Part shown: piece after piece, positions 11,040 to 23,819 of the stretch | Position numbering within the stretch: position 1 is the first letter of the stretch | Layout: every line of letters starts with the position of its first letter | Origin: Hirsutella rhossiliensis | Lineage: Eukaryota; Ascomycota; Sordariomycetes; Hypocreales; Ophiocordycipitaceae | Length of the DNA stretch: 64,000 nucleotides | Direction: 5' to 3' | Assembly: GCF_020360975.1 (NCBI RefSeq) | Contig: NW_025408678.1 | Coordinates: 2,046,001 to 2,110,000 of the forward strand | Program-made: the position numbers and the translations under genes | The notes under the pieces: generated by a model | The model's input: only the letters and a program-made list of their open reading frames with translations | Told to the model about the DNA's origin: nothing | The model's database searches: none

Positions 11040-11400
11040 AAAGATTAATTCGGACGAACGGAAAGTAAAAGAAGTATTAAAGGAAGTAATAGCTCGCCTA
11101 GCTTAGATTAAGAAATAGAAGCGTTTCCTAAAAGACTAAGGTAGTAAGTTATTTTAGCGGGGTATATAAGCTATTAATAAAAAAGATAGTATAACGCGTT
11201 CTTCTTAAGATAAATTAGTTTATTTATTAAATAAGGAAACTATTACTATTAGCGAGGTTTAATCGTTTAGTGCCTTAGACGTATTAAACTAAGACGCTAT
11301 TCTTAGTAACCTTATATTTTTAATTAAGGGTTCGCTTAGTAGAACTATCGGAGTAGAGAGCTATAATAGGTTAAGTGCTTAAGTAGTTCCTAGGTATTTT
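11040..11400 (+). pseudogene. Antisense accessory ORF relic inside the gypsy element
   Basis: On the strand opposite to gag-pol, between the integrase region and the 3' LTR, one plus frame reads in a protein-like way once TAA/TAG are ignored: 'ERKVKEVLKEVIARLA', then 'KRFLKD', 'GSKLF', 'SFSALDVLN-DAILSNL'. Fungal genomes carry small coiled-coil ORFs of the type 'RLxRLRKQKRFLxxRGxxMxxRGL' beside gypsy pol genes, and this resembles them (from memory of the family, not searched). It is RIPed and non-functional. The function of such ORFs is not known. Confidence 0.45.
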
Positions 11401-13486
11401 CCTTTAGTCTATATCCCTTCTACTTAATAAGGTATTCCTATTACTAACCTTATTTTCTTATATTTAGTATTTATTTAGCTTTATATTCCTAATTATTATT
11501 AACTTCGATTTTATCTTATAATTTAGCGTTTTATAGTACTAGTTTTAATAATAAGATATAAAATATTAGGTATATCCGTATTATTATTAGTAGCGAAAGT
11601 TCGTAGTTAACTTTCGAAATAACCTTTTTAATTTTAAATAGTTTAAGTTTCTTAAAATCTAATTTATTACTTAGTCGTTTTATTTTAATATTTCGTTATA
11701 TAAGGTAGACTATATCTCCCTCTCGAAAGATTAGTCCCTATAATCTTTTCCGATTATAGTAAGTAGATATTCGTTCCCTAATAAATTAAAGTTCTTATTA
11801 TATTTCTTTATATAATTTTTATAGCTAATTTACTTATAATATCGCTCGTTCTACTTATAGTCCTTATCGAGTAACCTTAAATACTTCTAGGTTATATCTA
11901 TAATTAGCGTATACTAGTAAGAGCTTAGTTATTTCTATAACTAAGCTATTATAAGCTAGTTACGCTATTAATAGCTATTTAACTTAAATGTTTTATTTAT
12001 AGCTAATATAGTATCGTAAATATTATTTAAGCGTTTAGTTAAGTCGTTCTATTTATCTATTTATTTATAGGTAATAAGCTATACTAAGCTTATATTTCGT
12101 CCCTAATTATACTATAAGAGCTTACTAAAACTTAGCTATAAATATACTTCCTTTATTAAAGATAATCTTATTTAGTAGTCTATAATTACTAATAATAGTT
12201 TATAGGAATATATATACTAGCTCTTTTATATTACTTACTTCTTTATATAGTAAGAAGTACCTATACTTTATTAATCTATCGGTAATAATAAATATACTAT
12301 CGTACTTAACGTTAGTTATAAGTTCTTTTAACGATAGTAGCTTTATAATATAGTCGAAAGCTATTAAGTCTTATAGTTTCTCTAGTACTAGTAGCGGTTA
12401 TAATTCTTTATATAGCTTATATTATTCCGCTTTACTTTATATATAAAGTTCGTATTTTCTAATAGTTTCGCTAATTTATTTCTTTATTTATAGAAAGTTA
12501 TAGATTTATTAAATTCTTTCTATCGTTCTTTAGATTCCTTAGTATCTATATATCGGGAATCTATAGATTTTATATATAACTTTATCTTAAAGTTCTTTTA
12601 GTATAAAGATCTTTCCTTAATACTTTACTAGCTTGTCTTCTTAAATAACTAGAAGTAGTTCCTAATTAACCTTATCGTAGGCTTATTAGATTTTCTTTGT
12701 TAGGCTTTCGTTTAGATTAACCTTAAAGATTATATTAAGCTATTATTATTATATATTTCCTTTATCGTTAAGCTTAAGGAGTTATCCTTTTATAATAAGT
12801 GCTCCTATATTATAGTCGGATCGTTAGCTAAGGGTATTAGCTTAACCGTTTTTTATTCCTTTCCTATAGATTATTTTATAGTTAAATTATAATAGATATT
12901 TAGCTTATTAGATTTATCTTCCGTTTAATTATTATATTATTATAAAATATAAGATATTCTTATAATCTATATAGACCTTAACTTTATACTTACTTCTAAG
13001 AAGGTAGTATTAAAATTCCTTAAAAGCTTAGATAATTATAAGGAGTTCTTTATTATAGATAGGGTAGTTAAGTTTTATACTATATAGATTTTTCGAGTAA
13101 AATATAATTAGTTATAGTCTTCTTTTATTATCTTTTTATTTAATTTATACGCTTAAAGTAAAGTCTAATATATTAGTTTCGAGCTCGACTTATCGTTTTA
13201 AATTAAAGGTAGTTAAGACTAGTTCTTATATAATCGTAGTTTTAATATATTTAAAAGCTTCGTTAGCTTTATTATATTATATAAATTTTTTTCCTTCTTT
13301 ATTAAGTTATATAGTAGTACTATAATCTTTCTAAAAAATTTAATAAATCGTCGGTAGTAATTTATAAATCCTAGGAAACTTTATATATCCTTAACGTTCT
13401 TTAGCGTTAGCTATTCTTTAACTAAGTTAATCTTATCTTATTATATTTATATCTCTCTTAGTAAGATTATATATCTAAGGAAGTCT
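11400..13486 (-). pseudogene. gypsy pol pseudogene, 3' part (RT end, RNase H, integrase)
   Basis: Read on the minus strand from 13486 downwards. Near 13340-13400 the RT-RNase H junction gives 'NYYRRFIKSF'-like residues. Near 13060-12890 the RNase H gives 'YNKELLIII-AFKEF' and 'IDYKNILYF'. The integrase should occupy about 12700-11500. The frame is closed by many RIP stops. The upstream part of the same gene lies at 19828-23100, separated by the copia copy D insertion. Confidence 0.75.
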
Positions 13487-13491
13487 ACTTC

Positions 13492-13979
13492 TGTCGCGAA
13501 GCGTGGCCTGATTTCGCAGTTCTCGGAGATATCCCTTAGCACGAGGGACCAAGGAAGCTAAAAAACACCCGGTGTAGAAGAAGGAAGAAGGAGCTAAAAA
13601 GAGGTGTAGAAAGGAGGGTGGGGGTAATAAGGGGAAGCAGAAGTAGCGACGGCTTCCTATAGAGGTGGCGAGAGATAAGACGGATGTGCCGGCAACGGCT
13701 GGAAAGGAGGGGAAAAACCGGCAAAAAGCTCGGTAGTCGAAAGGACATTAGTGGCTTCTTTAAGCAGGATCTTCTTTGTTAATTGAGATGCTAGAAGGGT
13801 ATAAAGAGGGGCGTTGGATAGAGGAAAGAAGGACAATTAAGGCAATACAACAATCACTCCCCTGCCGCAATTGCTGCTCCCGCAAGATTCAAACATCTCT
13901 GCCCTGCCTGTCCGACCCCTTACTTCTAATTTCACCTTCGTGCATTTTTTATGCACTTCTCGCATCTCTCTTCGCGAGA
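13492..13979 (+). repeat. 5' LTR of copia copy D
   Basis: Starts TGTCGCGAAGCGTGG and ends CTTCGCGAGA, directly before the primer-binding site. The same LTR recurs in all copies of this family in the window. Confidence 0.92.
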
Positions 13980-13996
13980 GTTATAAGCCCGGGAGG
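13980..13996 (+). other. Primer-binding site (half-tRNA iMet) of copia copy D
   Basis: GTTATAAGCCCGGGAGG is complementary to the anticodon arm of fungal initiator tRNA-Met, allowing one G to A change. It directly follows the LTR. Copies A, B and C and the second copia family have the same site. Confidence 0.75.
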
Positions 13997-14125
13997 AATA
14001 GTATTCCTATACCTTCCGGCTGCTGCAAAAGGCACCTTTCTTGCGCCCCTCGTGGCTTCCTTTTACCCCTCTTACTAGAAAAGCCGATTTTTAACCGACT
14101 TTTCTGCCCCCCCTCTTCCGCAACG

Positions 14126-17100
14126 ATGTCGAAAAACGACTCTGCCACCCCTACGGTCCGTAGGACGATTCTTGCAGAGCCCTAAGATTAGGATAAATAG
14201 GTAAAGGAGCTACGGGCTCGTGTGGACAGAACCATCTATAATTTGGTCTTCTCTGATAAGCAGGACCCTCTCGAGCCCCCTCTTCGACCTAGGGCAACGG
14301 ACTTTATAGAGGGAGCTACCCTCTTCTCTAAGCTAACCTCTGCATAATAGAGAGCTTTTTCTGCTACCTTAGGCGACTACGAGAGTCACCGAAAGGAATA
14401 CCTTTACGAGACGAAGTTACTAACGGCTGCTCGCATAGCGATAACGGAATCCGTTAGTGCCGTAAAGCTAATATCTCTTTAAGAGGAAGAGACTCCTAGG
14501 CAGTGGCTTTTAAAGCTCGAGACCTTAATAGCTCCCTCGAGAGGTTATATAACTAACCGTATTAGGAAGACCTATACGGCCCACCTAGGAGCCTTTTCTG
14601 CTAGGAACCTACTAGCTTCTTCGTGGCTAGCTAAGTAGGAAGAAATCCTCGAGGAAGCTAATCAATACTTCCTCATAGAAGCTCTTTCCGGCTAGTGGCT
14701 ACGGGATATATCTCTGCTAATAAAGCCTATTAGTGACGGTTACTTGACTATCTTTCGAGAAGCTAGCTGGGAACTAGACGAAGAGGCTGCTAGAGTGCAA
14801 CAACAAGCAGTCTTATTCCTTCGTGGCCAGCACTCGACCTAGACGGCTCGACCTGCTGCCCCTGCAGCTGCTGTAGCCCCTGTTGCTACGGCTCCCGCTG
14901 CTGCTGCTGCGGCTGTTGCTCCTTCGGCTCCTCCTCCCTCGAGAGCCTCAACGTTGTCGTCAACTGCAGCTGCGGCCCCAGGCCCGGCCCCGGCTCCGCC
15001 TCTTGCTCCGGGCCCGGCCCCGGTCCTGTCAGTCAGACCGGCCCGACTAGTCCCCTAATAGACCTTTCAGTCCGTTAGTCGAAAAATCAGGGAACTAGTC
15101 GAAATCGAACCTCGTTAACATTAGCAATAAGGGGTAAAAAGGGGGGGTTTTTAAGTAGACCTTCTAGACCGGGACGAGGATTCCTCGAAGAGACAACGTA
15201 CGAGAAGGAATCGACCTACCTACTAAGCATGCAAAAAGCCCCATCGGCTAGAAGACTGCTAGCAGGTCTTCGAGGAAAACCGACCCGAAGGAATCAACCC
15301 TTTAAAGAGGCTACGAGAAACAGTACAACAGTCTCTTAAGGAGGACCCCTCGTTGCAGAAGAAGATAGACGAGATTCGGGTTGCTAAGAAATAGCAACTA
15401 ACGCCGCTGCCCCTATTCGAGCCGCAAATTCGAGGAAAAATCGTTAGTATAGTAAATCCGGCCTTTATCTTCCCTACGGATTAACAAGGCTAAGACCAAC
15501 CGTTAGAGCCCTCCGATTATCCCCTACGAAAATCAGCTATCCTTAACTCTAGTGCTTCCCTCGACATTTATAATACACTCTTACGATTCCGGTCCTTTAA
15601 GAAGGCACGGAGGGAATACCTTATTACCGGGGAATTAACCGTACGGATAGAGGGGTATAGAAGGGTGAATTTTACGATAAAATTACCTAATAGGTCTATA
15701 CGAATTCTTCGACGAAAAAGGGTAGCTTTTTGCCCTCGATTTTTAACGAGCCTAATTTCCTTCCGCCTTCTTTAAGAGGAAGGAATCTTCTAGGATACGA
15801 CGTCTAAGCCTACGAGGCTAGTCTAGAAGAATCAGACTATTAGGCTTATCGAGGAAAAATTCGGTTAATTTATTCTCGAATTCCGACCTATCCTTAGGAA
15901 GGAACTACTCGAGAAGTCAGCTTTCCCTACTAGGAGGAATAGGTCTACTATAAAGGACCCTCTTCCGGCAGCCTAAGGAGACGGCATTCTTTAGCACGCA
16001 CGACTTAGTTACCCGGGCCCCTTAGCTTTATATAAACTAGGACAATAACAGGGCGTACGAATAAGGGGACTAAAGACCGTCGAATGCGAACACTGCGGCT
16101 AAGGAAAGACTAGGAGACGAATTTCCAGACGAACGCCTTTACGGCCGGACCAGCCGTATAAGGAAATTTAGGTCGACTAGACCGACGTCTCTAGGGATCA
16201 GGAAAGCTTCGTTAGGGTAATGTTTTTCATAGACGCCTTTTTAGGGATAGTTTTCCCCTATTTCTTATAGACCTACCTAAGCAAGCATAACTAGTCTGCC
16301 CTCCGGGACTTCGTTAACTAGATAAAATCCTACTTTAGCTACGAGGTAAAGAAGATACGGTCTAACGGAGAGCTATTTACGAAGGATATCTTAAATTAGC
16401 TTCGAAAAAGGGGCATTTTACCCCTCCCGTTAGCACCGAATACCCAGGCCTAGAACGGAGGGGCAGAAAGATTAGGGGGTGCTGTAATAGAAAGGGCCCG
16501 TACGATGAGACTTGCTATAAAGCTTCCATACGACCTTTAGAGGGAAGTCGTTGAGACCGCCTGTTACCTTCGGAACCGGACCCTAAAGGACCCTAGGGGA
16601 CTAAACTAAGGAATAGACTAGAAATCCCCCCTCGAGCTCTTTACGAAGAAGAGGGCCTCGCTAGCCCACCTTCGTGCCTACGGCTATAAGGCATACGCTA
16701 TAACTGCCGATGCATAGCTAAAAAGGAAGAAGAAAAGAAAGCTTGATCCTAGAGCCTTTGTTGGTTACCTCGTTAGTTATAATTCTACGAATATCTTCCG
16801 GATCTAGATTCCTCTTCTACGGAAGGTTATTTCGACTAGGGATATGATTTTCGACGAATCTAGCTTCTTCGACGGAAAGAGGGATTAAAAGCCCCTCTTA
16901 CTCTCTCAACGTTAGCTAATTTAGAAGATCTAAATCCCCCCTTCCTAATAGTCTTAAGAAGAGGTCCTAGACGAGGAAACGGAAGAAGAAACCGACGTCG
17001 AAGTAGTCGAGGATAACGCCGACTTCGAAGAAGAAGAAGAAGAGAAAGCTGCTAGATTAGATAATCTAGACGAAGAAGGAGACTATAGGAAAGCGGTAGA

Positions 17101-19069
17101 GCTAGAATACGCCTACCTCCCTACGCCTCCTCTTACGGAATAAGAAGAAGATCTAGAAGCAGCTTTTTTAGTCAGTCTTCCCGTCTCGACCCCTAAGGGG
17201 GTAGGAAAGGCACCTCTCTCGAAGGATTACCCGGCTGCCTTTTTATCCCTGCTTCGAGAAGCAAAGGAAGGTATAGGGCCCGATATAAAAGAAGACTAGT
17301 TTCTCCCTTATTTCGATCGTTTTTCCGACTTCTACCTAACGCTAATAGAAGACGGTTCCCACGGAGCGTTCACAGTAGGCCGGCTCTTTAAGCCACAGCT
17401 ATTAGCAAGGAAGGTATATAAAAGAGACCTCACGGACCCACTAGTAAACTAGAAGCAGCTAGAAAAACACCCCTTTAGAGACCAGTTTTTCTAGGCCTAG
17501 AAAGACCACCTAGCCTTATACGAAGAGATAGGGTCTTTCGAAGAGGTCCTTAAGGAAAAGGCAAGAGGAAAATAGGTCCTTAGCTATAAGTGGGTCTTTA
17601 TCTATAAGACTAATAAACACGGCTTCCTTTAAAAGTGCAAGGCCCGGCTAGTTATCTACGGGAACTAGCAGGAAAAAGGGGATCTACCTACTAGGGCAAC
17701 CACCCTAGCAGGGATGTCTTTTTAGACCCTTATAGCTATAGCAGCAGAATTCGACCTCGAGCTCGAATAGATAGATGCAGTTAACGCCTTTATTAACTAT
17801 CTACTCGAGGAAGAAGAAGAAGTTATCTATATACGCCTTCCACTAGGCTTCTAATAGCTAGGAAAGGTTCTACGGCTTAGGAAAGCTCTATACGGACTAC
17901 GAAGATCACCCCTTCTTTAGCAATAGCATTTAACAGGTTCCCTCGAAGCCCTAGGCTTTAAGAAAGTCCCTTAGGAACCGTATATAATATAGAAGGGTAA
18001 AATCACGGTCTTCTTCTACGTCGACGATATTATCTAGGCCTACCCGAAAGAGGAAGAAGCAACTGCTAGGGAGGCTATAAAAGGCCTATAACAAAGGTAT
18101 AAGATAACTAGGCTAGGGGAGCTAAAGTGGTTCCTAGGGATACGACTCCTTAGGAATAGGTCCCAACGGACTATCTAGCTTACCTAGGACGCCTATATTA
18201 ATAAGGTCGCTTATAAATTCCTCCTTAATTCCCTCGATAAGAAGCTTCCCTCTACGCCTATATTAGACGAAGAGCTTTTACCTAATCCGTCCTTTTAAGC
18301 TAGGGAGTAAGAGAAACACCAATACTAATAGAAGGTAGGCTCCCTGCTTTTTTCAGCTATTTCTACTAGACCGGATATCTCTTTTACGGTCTCCCGGCTA
18401 GCTAGGCACAACTAGAATCCTAGCCCTAGGCATTAAGAAGCAGTAGACAGAGCTATCCTTTATCTCTATTTAACGAGATTATATAGTCTGCGCCTAGGAG
18501 GGCAGGGAAGGAAACAAGCTACCGAAATCTTCCTTTATTCGAGCGATTCGTCCTTTATAGACAATTCCTTAGACAGAAAGAGCTTATAAGGGTATATTAT
18601 GTCCCTTTTTAGAGGAACTATTGCTTAGAGAGCTTCGAAGCAAGCCACCGTTACGACTTCTAGTATAGAGGCAGAGCTACTAGCTCTTTTAGAAGCGTTA
18701 AAAGAAGCGATTTTCCTTAGCCGGCTATTAATATCTCTACGACTGCAAATTCCGACCCTATTAGCTATAGAATGCGATAACACGCAGACTATACGAATTC
18801 TTACGGAAAATAGTAAGCTATCGACCCGGCTACGGTATATCGATATCTACTAGCATTGGTTACGCTAAGAGGTCTAAAGGGGACTTATTTCCGTCCGTTA
18901 GGTTCTAACGGCATCAATAAAAGCCGATGGTCTTACGAAGCCCCTACCGAAGCAGAAGCTAGCTGTCTTTTTACAGCAAATAGGGCTAGAAGACGTTCGA
19001 GAGAAGCTGTCCTTAGAGGCCCGCCTTAAGAGTCTACGAGAGGAGCTAATAGCACGTACGAGAAGGTAA
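14126..19069 (+). pseudogene. gag-pol pseudogene of copia copy D (1647 codons, stops by RIP)
   Basis: From ATG at 14126 to TAA at 19067 one frame holds every landmark in copia order. Gag has an Ala/Pro-rich stretch (14850-15050) and a CCHC-like knuckle (15221-15259) whose first Cys is now Tyr. A protease-like NSSAS, expected DSGAS, lies at 15545. The integrase has an HHCC-type zinc region ending C-E-H-C (16085-16096), and its core Glu in NGGAE is at 16466. RT shows IDAVNAF at 17771 and the catalytic YVDD at 18017-18028. RNase H runs from SDSSFIDN (about 18540) to TTSS-EAELLAL, followed by ADGLTKPL (about 18923-18946). In-frame TAA and TAG stand at expected Gln and Trp positions. No frameshift breaks these landmarks. 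It cannot yield a full polyprotein, but it is the most readable copy. Confidence 0.93.
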
Positions 19070-19325
19070 CGTCTGCAGCCGAAGAAAAGGAAGAGGTTTT
19101 TCCTTTAGAGGGCCCCTATTTTGATTGGGTTTTCCTTCTAAGAAGGCCCCCTTTCTTATAGGACTTTCCCTCTTTAGGCCCCTTTTCCTTAAGTAGGTCT
19201 AAAGAGCCTAGGGACCCGAAAGGGCCCCTGCTTTCCTCGAGTAAAGGGAAGTGCAGAGCTAAGAACCTCCTCTATACGCTTACTAGCCTGAAGCCGTATT
19301 AGCTATGCCCTTAAGGGGCAGGCCA

Positions 19326-19338
19326 TAGCTAAGGGGTG
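19326..19338 (+). other. Polypurine tract of copia copy D
   Basis: AGCTAAGGGGTG directly precedes the 3' LTR and is conserved in copies A, B and C. Confidence 0.6.
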
Positions 19339-19822
19339 TGTCAAGCGTGGCCTGATTTCGTAGTTCTCGGAGATATCCCTTAGCACGAGGGACCAAGGAA
19401 GCTAAAAAACACCCGGTATAGAAGAAGGAAGAAGGAGCTAAAAAGAGGTGCAGAAAGGAGGGTGGGGGCATAAGGGGAAGCAGAAGTAGCGACGGCTTCC
19501 TATAGAGGTGGCGAGAGATAAGACGGATGTGCCGGCAACGGCTAGAAAAGAGGGGGAAAACCGGCAAAAAGCTCGGTAGTCGAAAGGATATTAGTAGCTT
19601 CTTTAAGCAGGATCTTCTTTATTAATTAAGATGCTAGAAGGGTATAAAGAGGGGCGTTAGATAGAGGAAAGAAGGATAATTAAGGCAATATAATAATTAC
19701 TCCCCTGCCGTAATTACTGCTCCCGTAAGATTTAAATATCTCTGCCCTGCCTATCCGACCCCTTACTTCTAATTTCACCTTCGTGCATTTTTCATATACT
19801 TCTCGCATCTCTCTTCGCGAGA
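19339..19822 (+). repeat. 3' LTR of copia copy D
   Basis: Starts TGTCAAGCGTGG and ends CTTCGCGAGA. It is nearly the same as the 5' LTR; the second half is more heavily RIPed than the first. Confidence 0.92.
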
Positions 19823-19827
19823 ACTTC

Positions 19828-22800
19828 TTATATATAAAACTTACTTTTCTTTAGTTTAACTAGTAACTTTATATTCTAAAGTATATAGAGTACCTTATAG
19901 ATATATTCCTTATATTCTTTTAGGGTATCTAAGAAGATTAGGATATTATCTAGGTATACTACTATAAAGATATTTAAGTATTTATATAGGATATTATTAA
20001 TTATCCGTTAAAAGGTAGCTAGTATATTTATAAGTCTTAATAGTATTACTAGATATTTAAATAGTCCGAATTTCGTTTTAAAGGCTATTATCTATTTATA
20101 TCCCTTTTTTATATATATTAAGTTATAGGCGCCTTTAAGGTTAAGGGCTATAAACTATTTTTTACTATATAGTCGATCTTATAGTTCTAATATAAGTAGT
20201 AATAGTATTCGGTCCTTTATTATAATATCGTTTAAGCGTTTATAATTAATAACTAGTTATAGCTTACTATTTTTCTTTAGAATAAATATAACTAGTTAGC
20301 TTAGTTTAAATATTAACGTTTATATATATCCCTTTTATAGATTCTTATTAAGGTAGTCGCGTAGCGTTTATAGTTGCTTTTCGTTTAGGTTATAGATCTT
20401 ATAAAACGTCGGCGTTATTCTATCCTTAAGATAAATTTTATAGTCCTATTAGCTTTATTTAAGTAACCCTATCTTAAGTTCTTCCTTAAAGAGTTTATTA
20501 TATTTTCGGTATTCTTAGGGGATATTCTTTATTCTATTTTATAGGCTTTATTCTTTCTTTTAAGAGCTAGTTTCTCTTAACTTAAGCTCTTTATTAATTT
20601 ATTTAAGGTCTTTCCTTAAAGTAGTAATAACTCTTTAGATCTTTATATTATATCCTTTATTTTATTTATATTAAATACTAGGTTATATAGCTATATTAGT
20701 TAGTATATAGGTCTTATTAGTTAATTTTATATCTATTAGTTCGGTTACTATTTTCGTTTATATTACTAAAGCCTATAATAATTTACTTAAACGGTTATCC
20801 CTTTTATCTTATTTAATAGCTAAATTATTATAAAAGTTTACTTTCTTTTAAATCTACTAGTCCTAGAAACTTATATCTTCGTCTTAATATAGCTAGCTAG
20901 TTTTCTAGTTAATTAATAGGTTGCTCTCCTATAGCTATAGAAGCCTTAATATAAGGTCGTATTCTTTAATATTTATAATATTAAAGTTAACTTATTTATT
21001 ATAGCTCTAGATATTAATATCGAGGTAATTAATCTCTATATTAATAATTCCGTTATTATAGTTAAAGGCCTCTTTTTCGATATTTATAAGTTTATATAGA
21101 TCTATCTTATATCTCTATATAAGTTAGTAATAATTAATAACTTTAGGTAAAATATAATTACCTATTGCGCTATAGCCTAAAAGTATATATATATAATATC
21201 CCGCGATTTAGATATCTAATACTATTTAGTCGCTATAGCTTACCGTTACTATATATAAGGTCCTTAGATCTTATTATATCTTACTAGTCTATAGCCCTTT
21301 TATAAATAGTATACCTTATTTTTTACCTAGTCCTTATTTATTTTATTTAGGTATTTTTCTTTAATTTATTATTAATATCGTTTCTTTATATTTTCGTTGT
21401 ATAGTATTATATTAGGGCTTAAGAGACTAATTTCTTATAGCTAATTAAAGATTTCTTATTTCTCGACGTTATATCGTTTATATTATATTACTTTGTAGTT
21501 AATTATATACTATACTTTATAATTTTATTTGTTTTTATACTAAAGGTTAAGTTTTTATTTAGTATCTTTTTGTTTTTTATATAGTATTTCTATATTAATT
21601 TTTCCTTAGTTAAATATAGCTTATAGCCTTTATACGTATTACTAATAATCTTTTAGTATACTATTATATTATTTATACTATACTTATACTTTTCGTATTT
21701 ATAAATTCTATAGCTTAGGTATATATATTTATTATAATCTTCTTTATTATATTTAACTTATTATATAAGCCTTTAAAAGATTAGTAGTTTAGATACTTTA
21801 AAGCGAGTAGCGTTATACTATTCCTTTATTTTAGTATATTTATAGATTTTATATATTTCTAAAAGATATCTTATTAATAAACCGTAATTATTACGGTATT
21901 TTAATAGCGTGCTATAATTAGGTTCTAATAATATAACTTAGTCGTTTAAGTAGCGTTAATCGATTTTCTAGTAGTTTAGTTCTATACTTAAGTAGGGTTT
22001 CGAAAGTACTTATCCCTTAAACTTAACTAAGAAGGCGTTATATTATACCTTTATCTAAAAGTATATTATATAATCTAGGTAGACGTATAATATCTATAAA
22101 ATATACTTATAGTACTTATAAGTAAGTAGTATTTATAGATTATCTTTAAATTCTCCTTATAGTTACTATTCTTATTATAGAGCTATAAAGGTATTAAGTA
22201 TAGTAATAGCTATAGTATAGTCTCCTTTATATAGTACCGGTTAATATTAAATTAATATAGCTTATTAGTTTTCTATAAGAATTTAAGGCGTTTATTAGGT
22301 TCTAATTTTAAGTATTTCTTTAAATTCTTTAAAGTATAAAGCGTATTCTTTAATTATAGTATTCTCTCTTAATAATAAGGGTAGTAGTATAAGTTCGTTC
22401 TTATCTTCCGTTTCTCTAAGTATTTCTTATTTTTTAAAGCTTATATCGTCGATACTTTATTATTCCTCGTTAGGTTATTATCTAAGTTTTATAAGTATAA
22501 AAGCTATATCTATATCTTCTTTATTATATTATTTATAAACTACTTATTATTATTATCGATTTTTATTTTATATATCTTCTTAGAATCGTTTACTATTCTC
22601 CCTAATTTAGTCTTAAGAGACTCCTTTAAGATAAGGGTATTTTAGTTCTACGAATTTAACTTATTTCTATATTTTAAGATCCCTTTATTATATTATTATA
22701 AGGGTTTTCTTTAATAGCTTTAAGAACTATCTTATACTATTTTTATTGCTTAAGTATACTATATATTCGTCGTCGTAGTATATAGTCTAACTAAGGAGTT

Positions 22801-23100
22801 TATACTTTAGTTCTTATCTATTAATAGCATTTAAGTATTTCTTACCTTTTAAGGCTAGTACCTAGTAGGTTTTCTTCTCCTTATAAAGTTATCTATATTC
22901 TTTAAAGTAATATCTAGGTTTCCTATAGTTAAAATACTTTCCTTTACTTTTCTATATTATATTTAGATCTATCTTACTTAGGTTAGTTATATTAGTATAG
23001 GTAATAGGAGTTTCGCGCTTCTTCTTATAGTTAGCGCGTTAGTTAAAGTTATTCCTATAAAAAGGGTTCTAGTTTCCTCTTCCTTATTTCTTTTCTTAGT
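19828..23100 (-). pseudogene. gypsy pol pseudogene, 5' part (protease and reverse transcriptase)
   Basis: On the minus strand the RT catalytic box reads YLDN followed by ILIF (YLDN codons at 19945-19956). YLDD is expected, so the second Asp has become Asn by a G to A change. Downstream residues 'EYKEYI' fit the gypsy RT consensus. The preceding part of the gene, towards 23100, should hold the protease but it is too degraded to locate. The gene continues at 13486 beyond the copia insertion. Confidence 0.75.
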
Positions 23101-23800
23101 ATCGCGTATACTATCTATCGTTAATTTATACTACTATAGTAATATAGTCTAAGAGGTTATTAAGTCGATTTTCCTTATAGAGCTTATCCTTAACTTCTTT
23201 TTTAAGCCTATCGTAGAATTATAATATAAGAGGTTCGTCGTCTTAATTAAGCTTTAAGGTAACTTAACGGAACTTTATAATATAATCTAATACTAAGATC
23301 CTTTATTAAAGTTCTTAAAGTTTCTATTTAGCTTCTTATTCCTTATTAGTTATTCTAAATACCTTTATAATAGCTTCTTTAAATCCTTAGAAACTAGTAA
23401 AGACTTTATCTATCTTATTATCTTATCGCGCTAGTTAGTTATTAAGAAAGTCCCTTATAATAGGTCTAAACTAAGCTAGTACCGTTCTAGATAAATAATT
23501 TCCTATATAAAGTACCTTTTCGACTAGGTCCGAGAGTTTAGTAAGGTAAAACCGGTAGTAGGCCTTACGTTAGGTAAGAAAGTCTCGAAGTATACTATAA
23601 GTACCGTCGAATAGTCCTAGCTATTTTAGTTTAACTACTTCTCTAAGGTCCCTAACTTATCTATTACCTCTTTTATTCCTAAGTAACTATACCTTATATC
23701 GAAGGGTAATAATCCTACGTATTATATCCTAAGGCGATATAGTAGCTCTAGAATTAGTTAATCTAGCTTACTATATAGGTATATTAATAGTTACGATATT
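23100..23800 (-). pseudogene. gypsy gag pseudogene
   Basis: The minus frame near 23290-23110, ignoring stops, reads 'DDEPLIL', 'FYDRLKKEVKDKLYKENRL' and 'NLLDYI'. This is the core of the fungal retrotransposon Gag domain. It lies just inside the right-hand (5') LTR, as expected for a minus-strand gypsy element. RIP stops close the frame. Confidence 0.7.
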
Positions 23801-23819
23801 ACTTAGAGTAACGCGGTAT

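Larger units (their letters stand above)
13487..19827 (+). mobile_element. Copia retrotransposon copy D, full length, with TSD
   Basis: The element proper is 13492-19822 (6331 bp). It is flanked by ACTTC at 13487-13491 and 19823-19827. It has two LTRs (488 and 484 bp), a half-tRNA(iMet) primer-binding site, one gag-pol frame and a polypurine tract. It is inserted in the pol gene of the gypsy element. It keeps far more CpA, TpG and CpG than copies A and B and is the best guide to the ancestral family. Its LTRs begin TGTC and end GAGA rather than the usual CA. Confidence 0.95.

Noticed and set aside
13536..13748. 70-codon minus-strand frame, and the similar one at 19283-19567
   Set aside because: Both are inside the copia D LTRs or their edge, antisense to the element. 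They are repeated LTR sequence, not genes.
13776..14078. 100-codon plus-strand frame before gag
   Set aside because: It spans the LTR end and the primer-binding site. The gag-pol frame starts at the ATG at 14126 in another frame.
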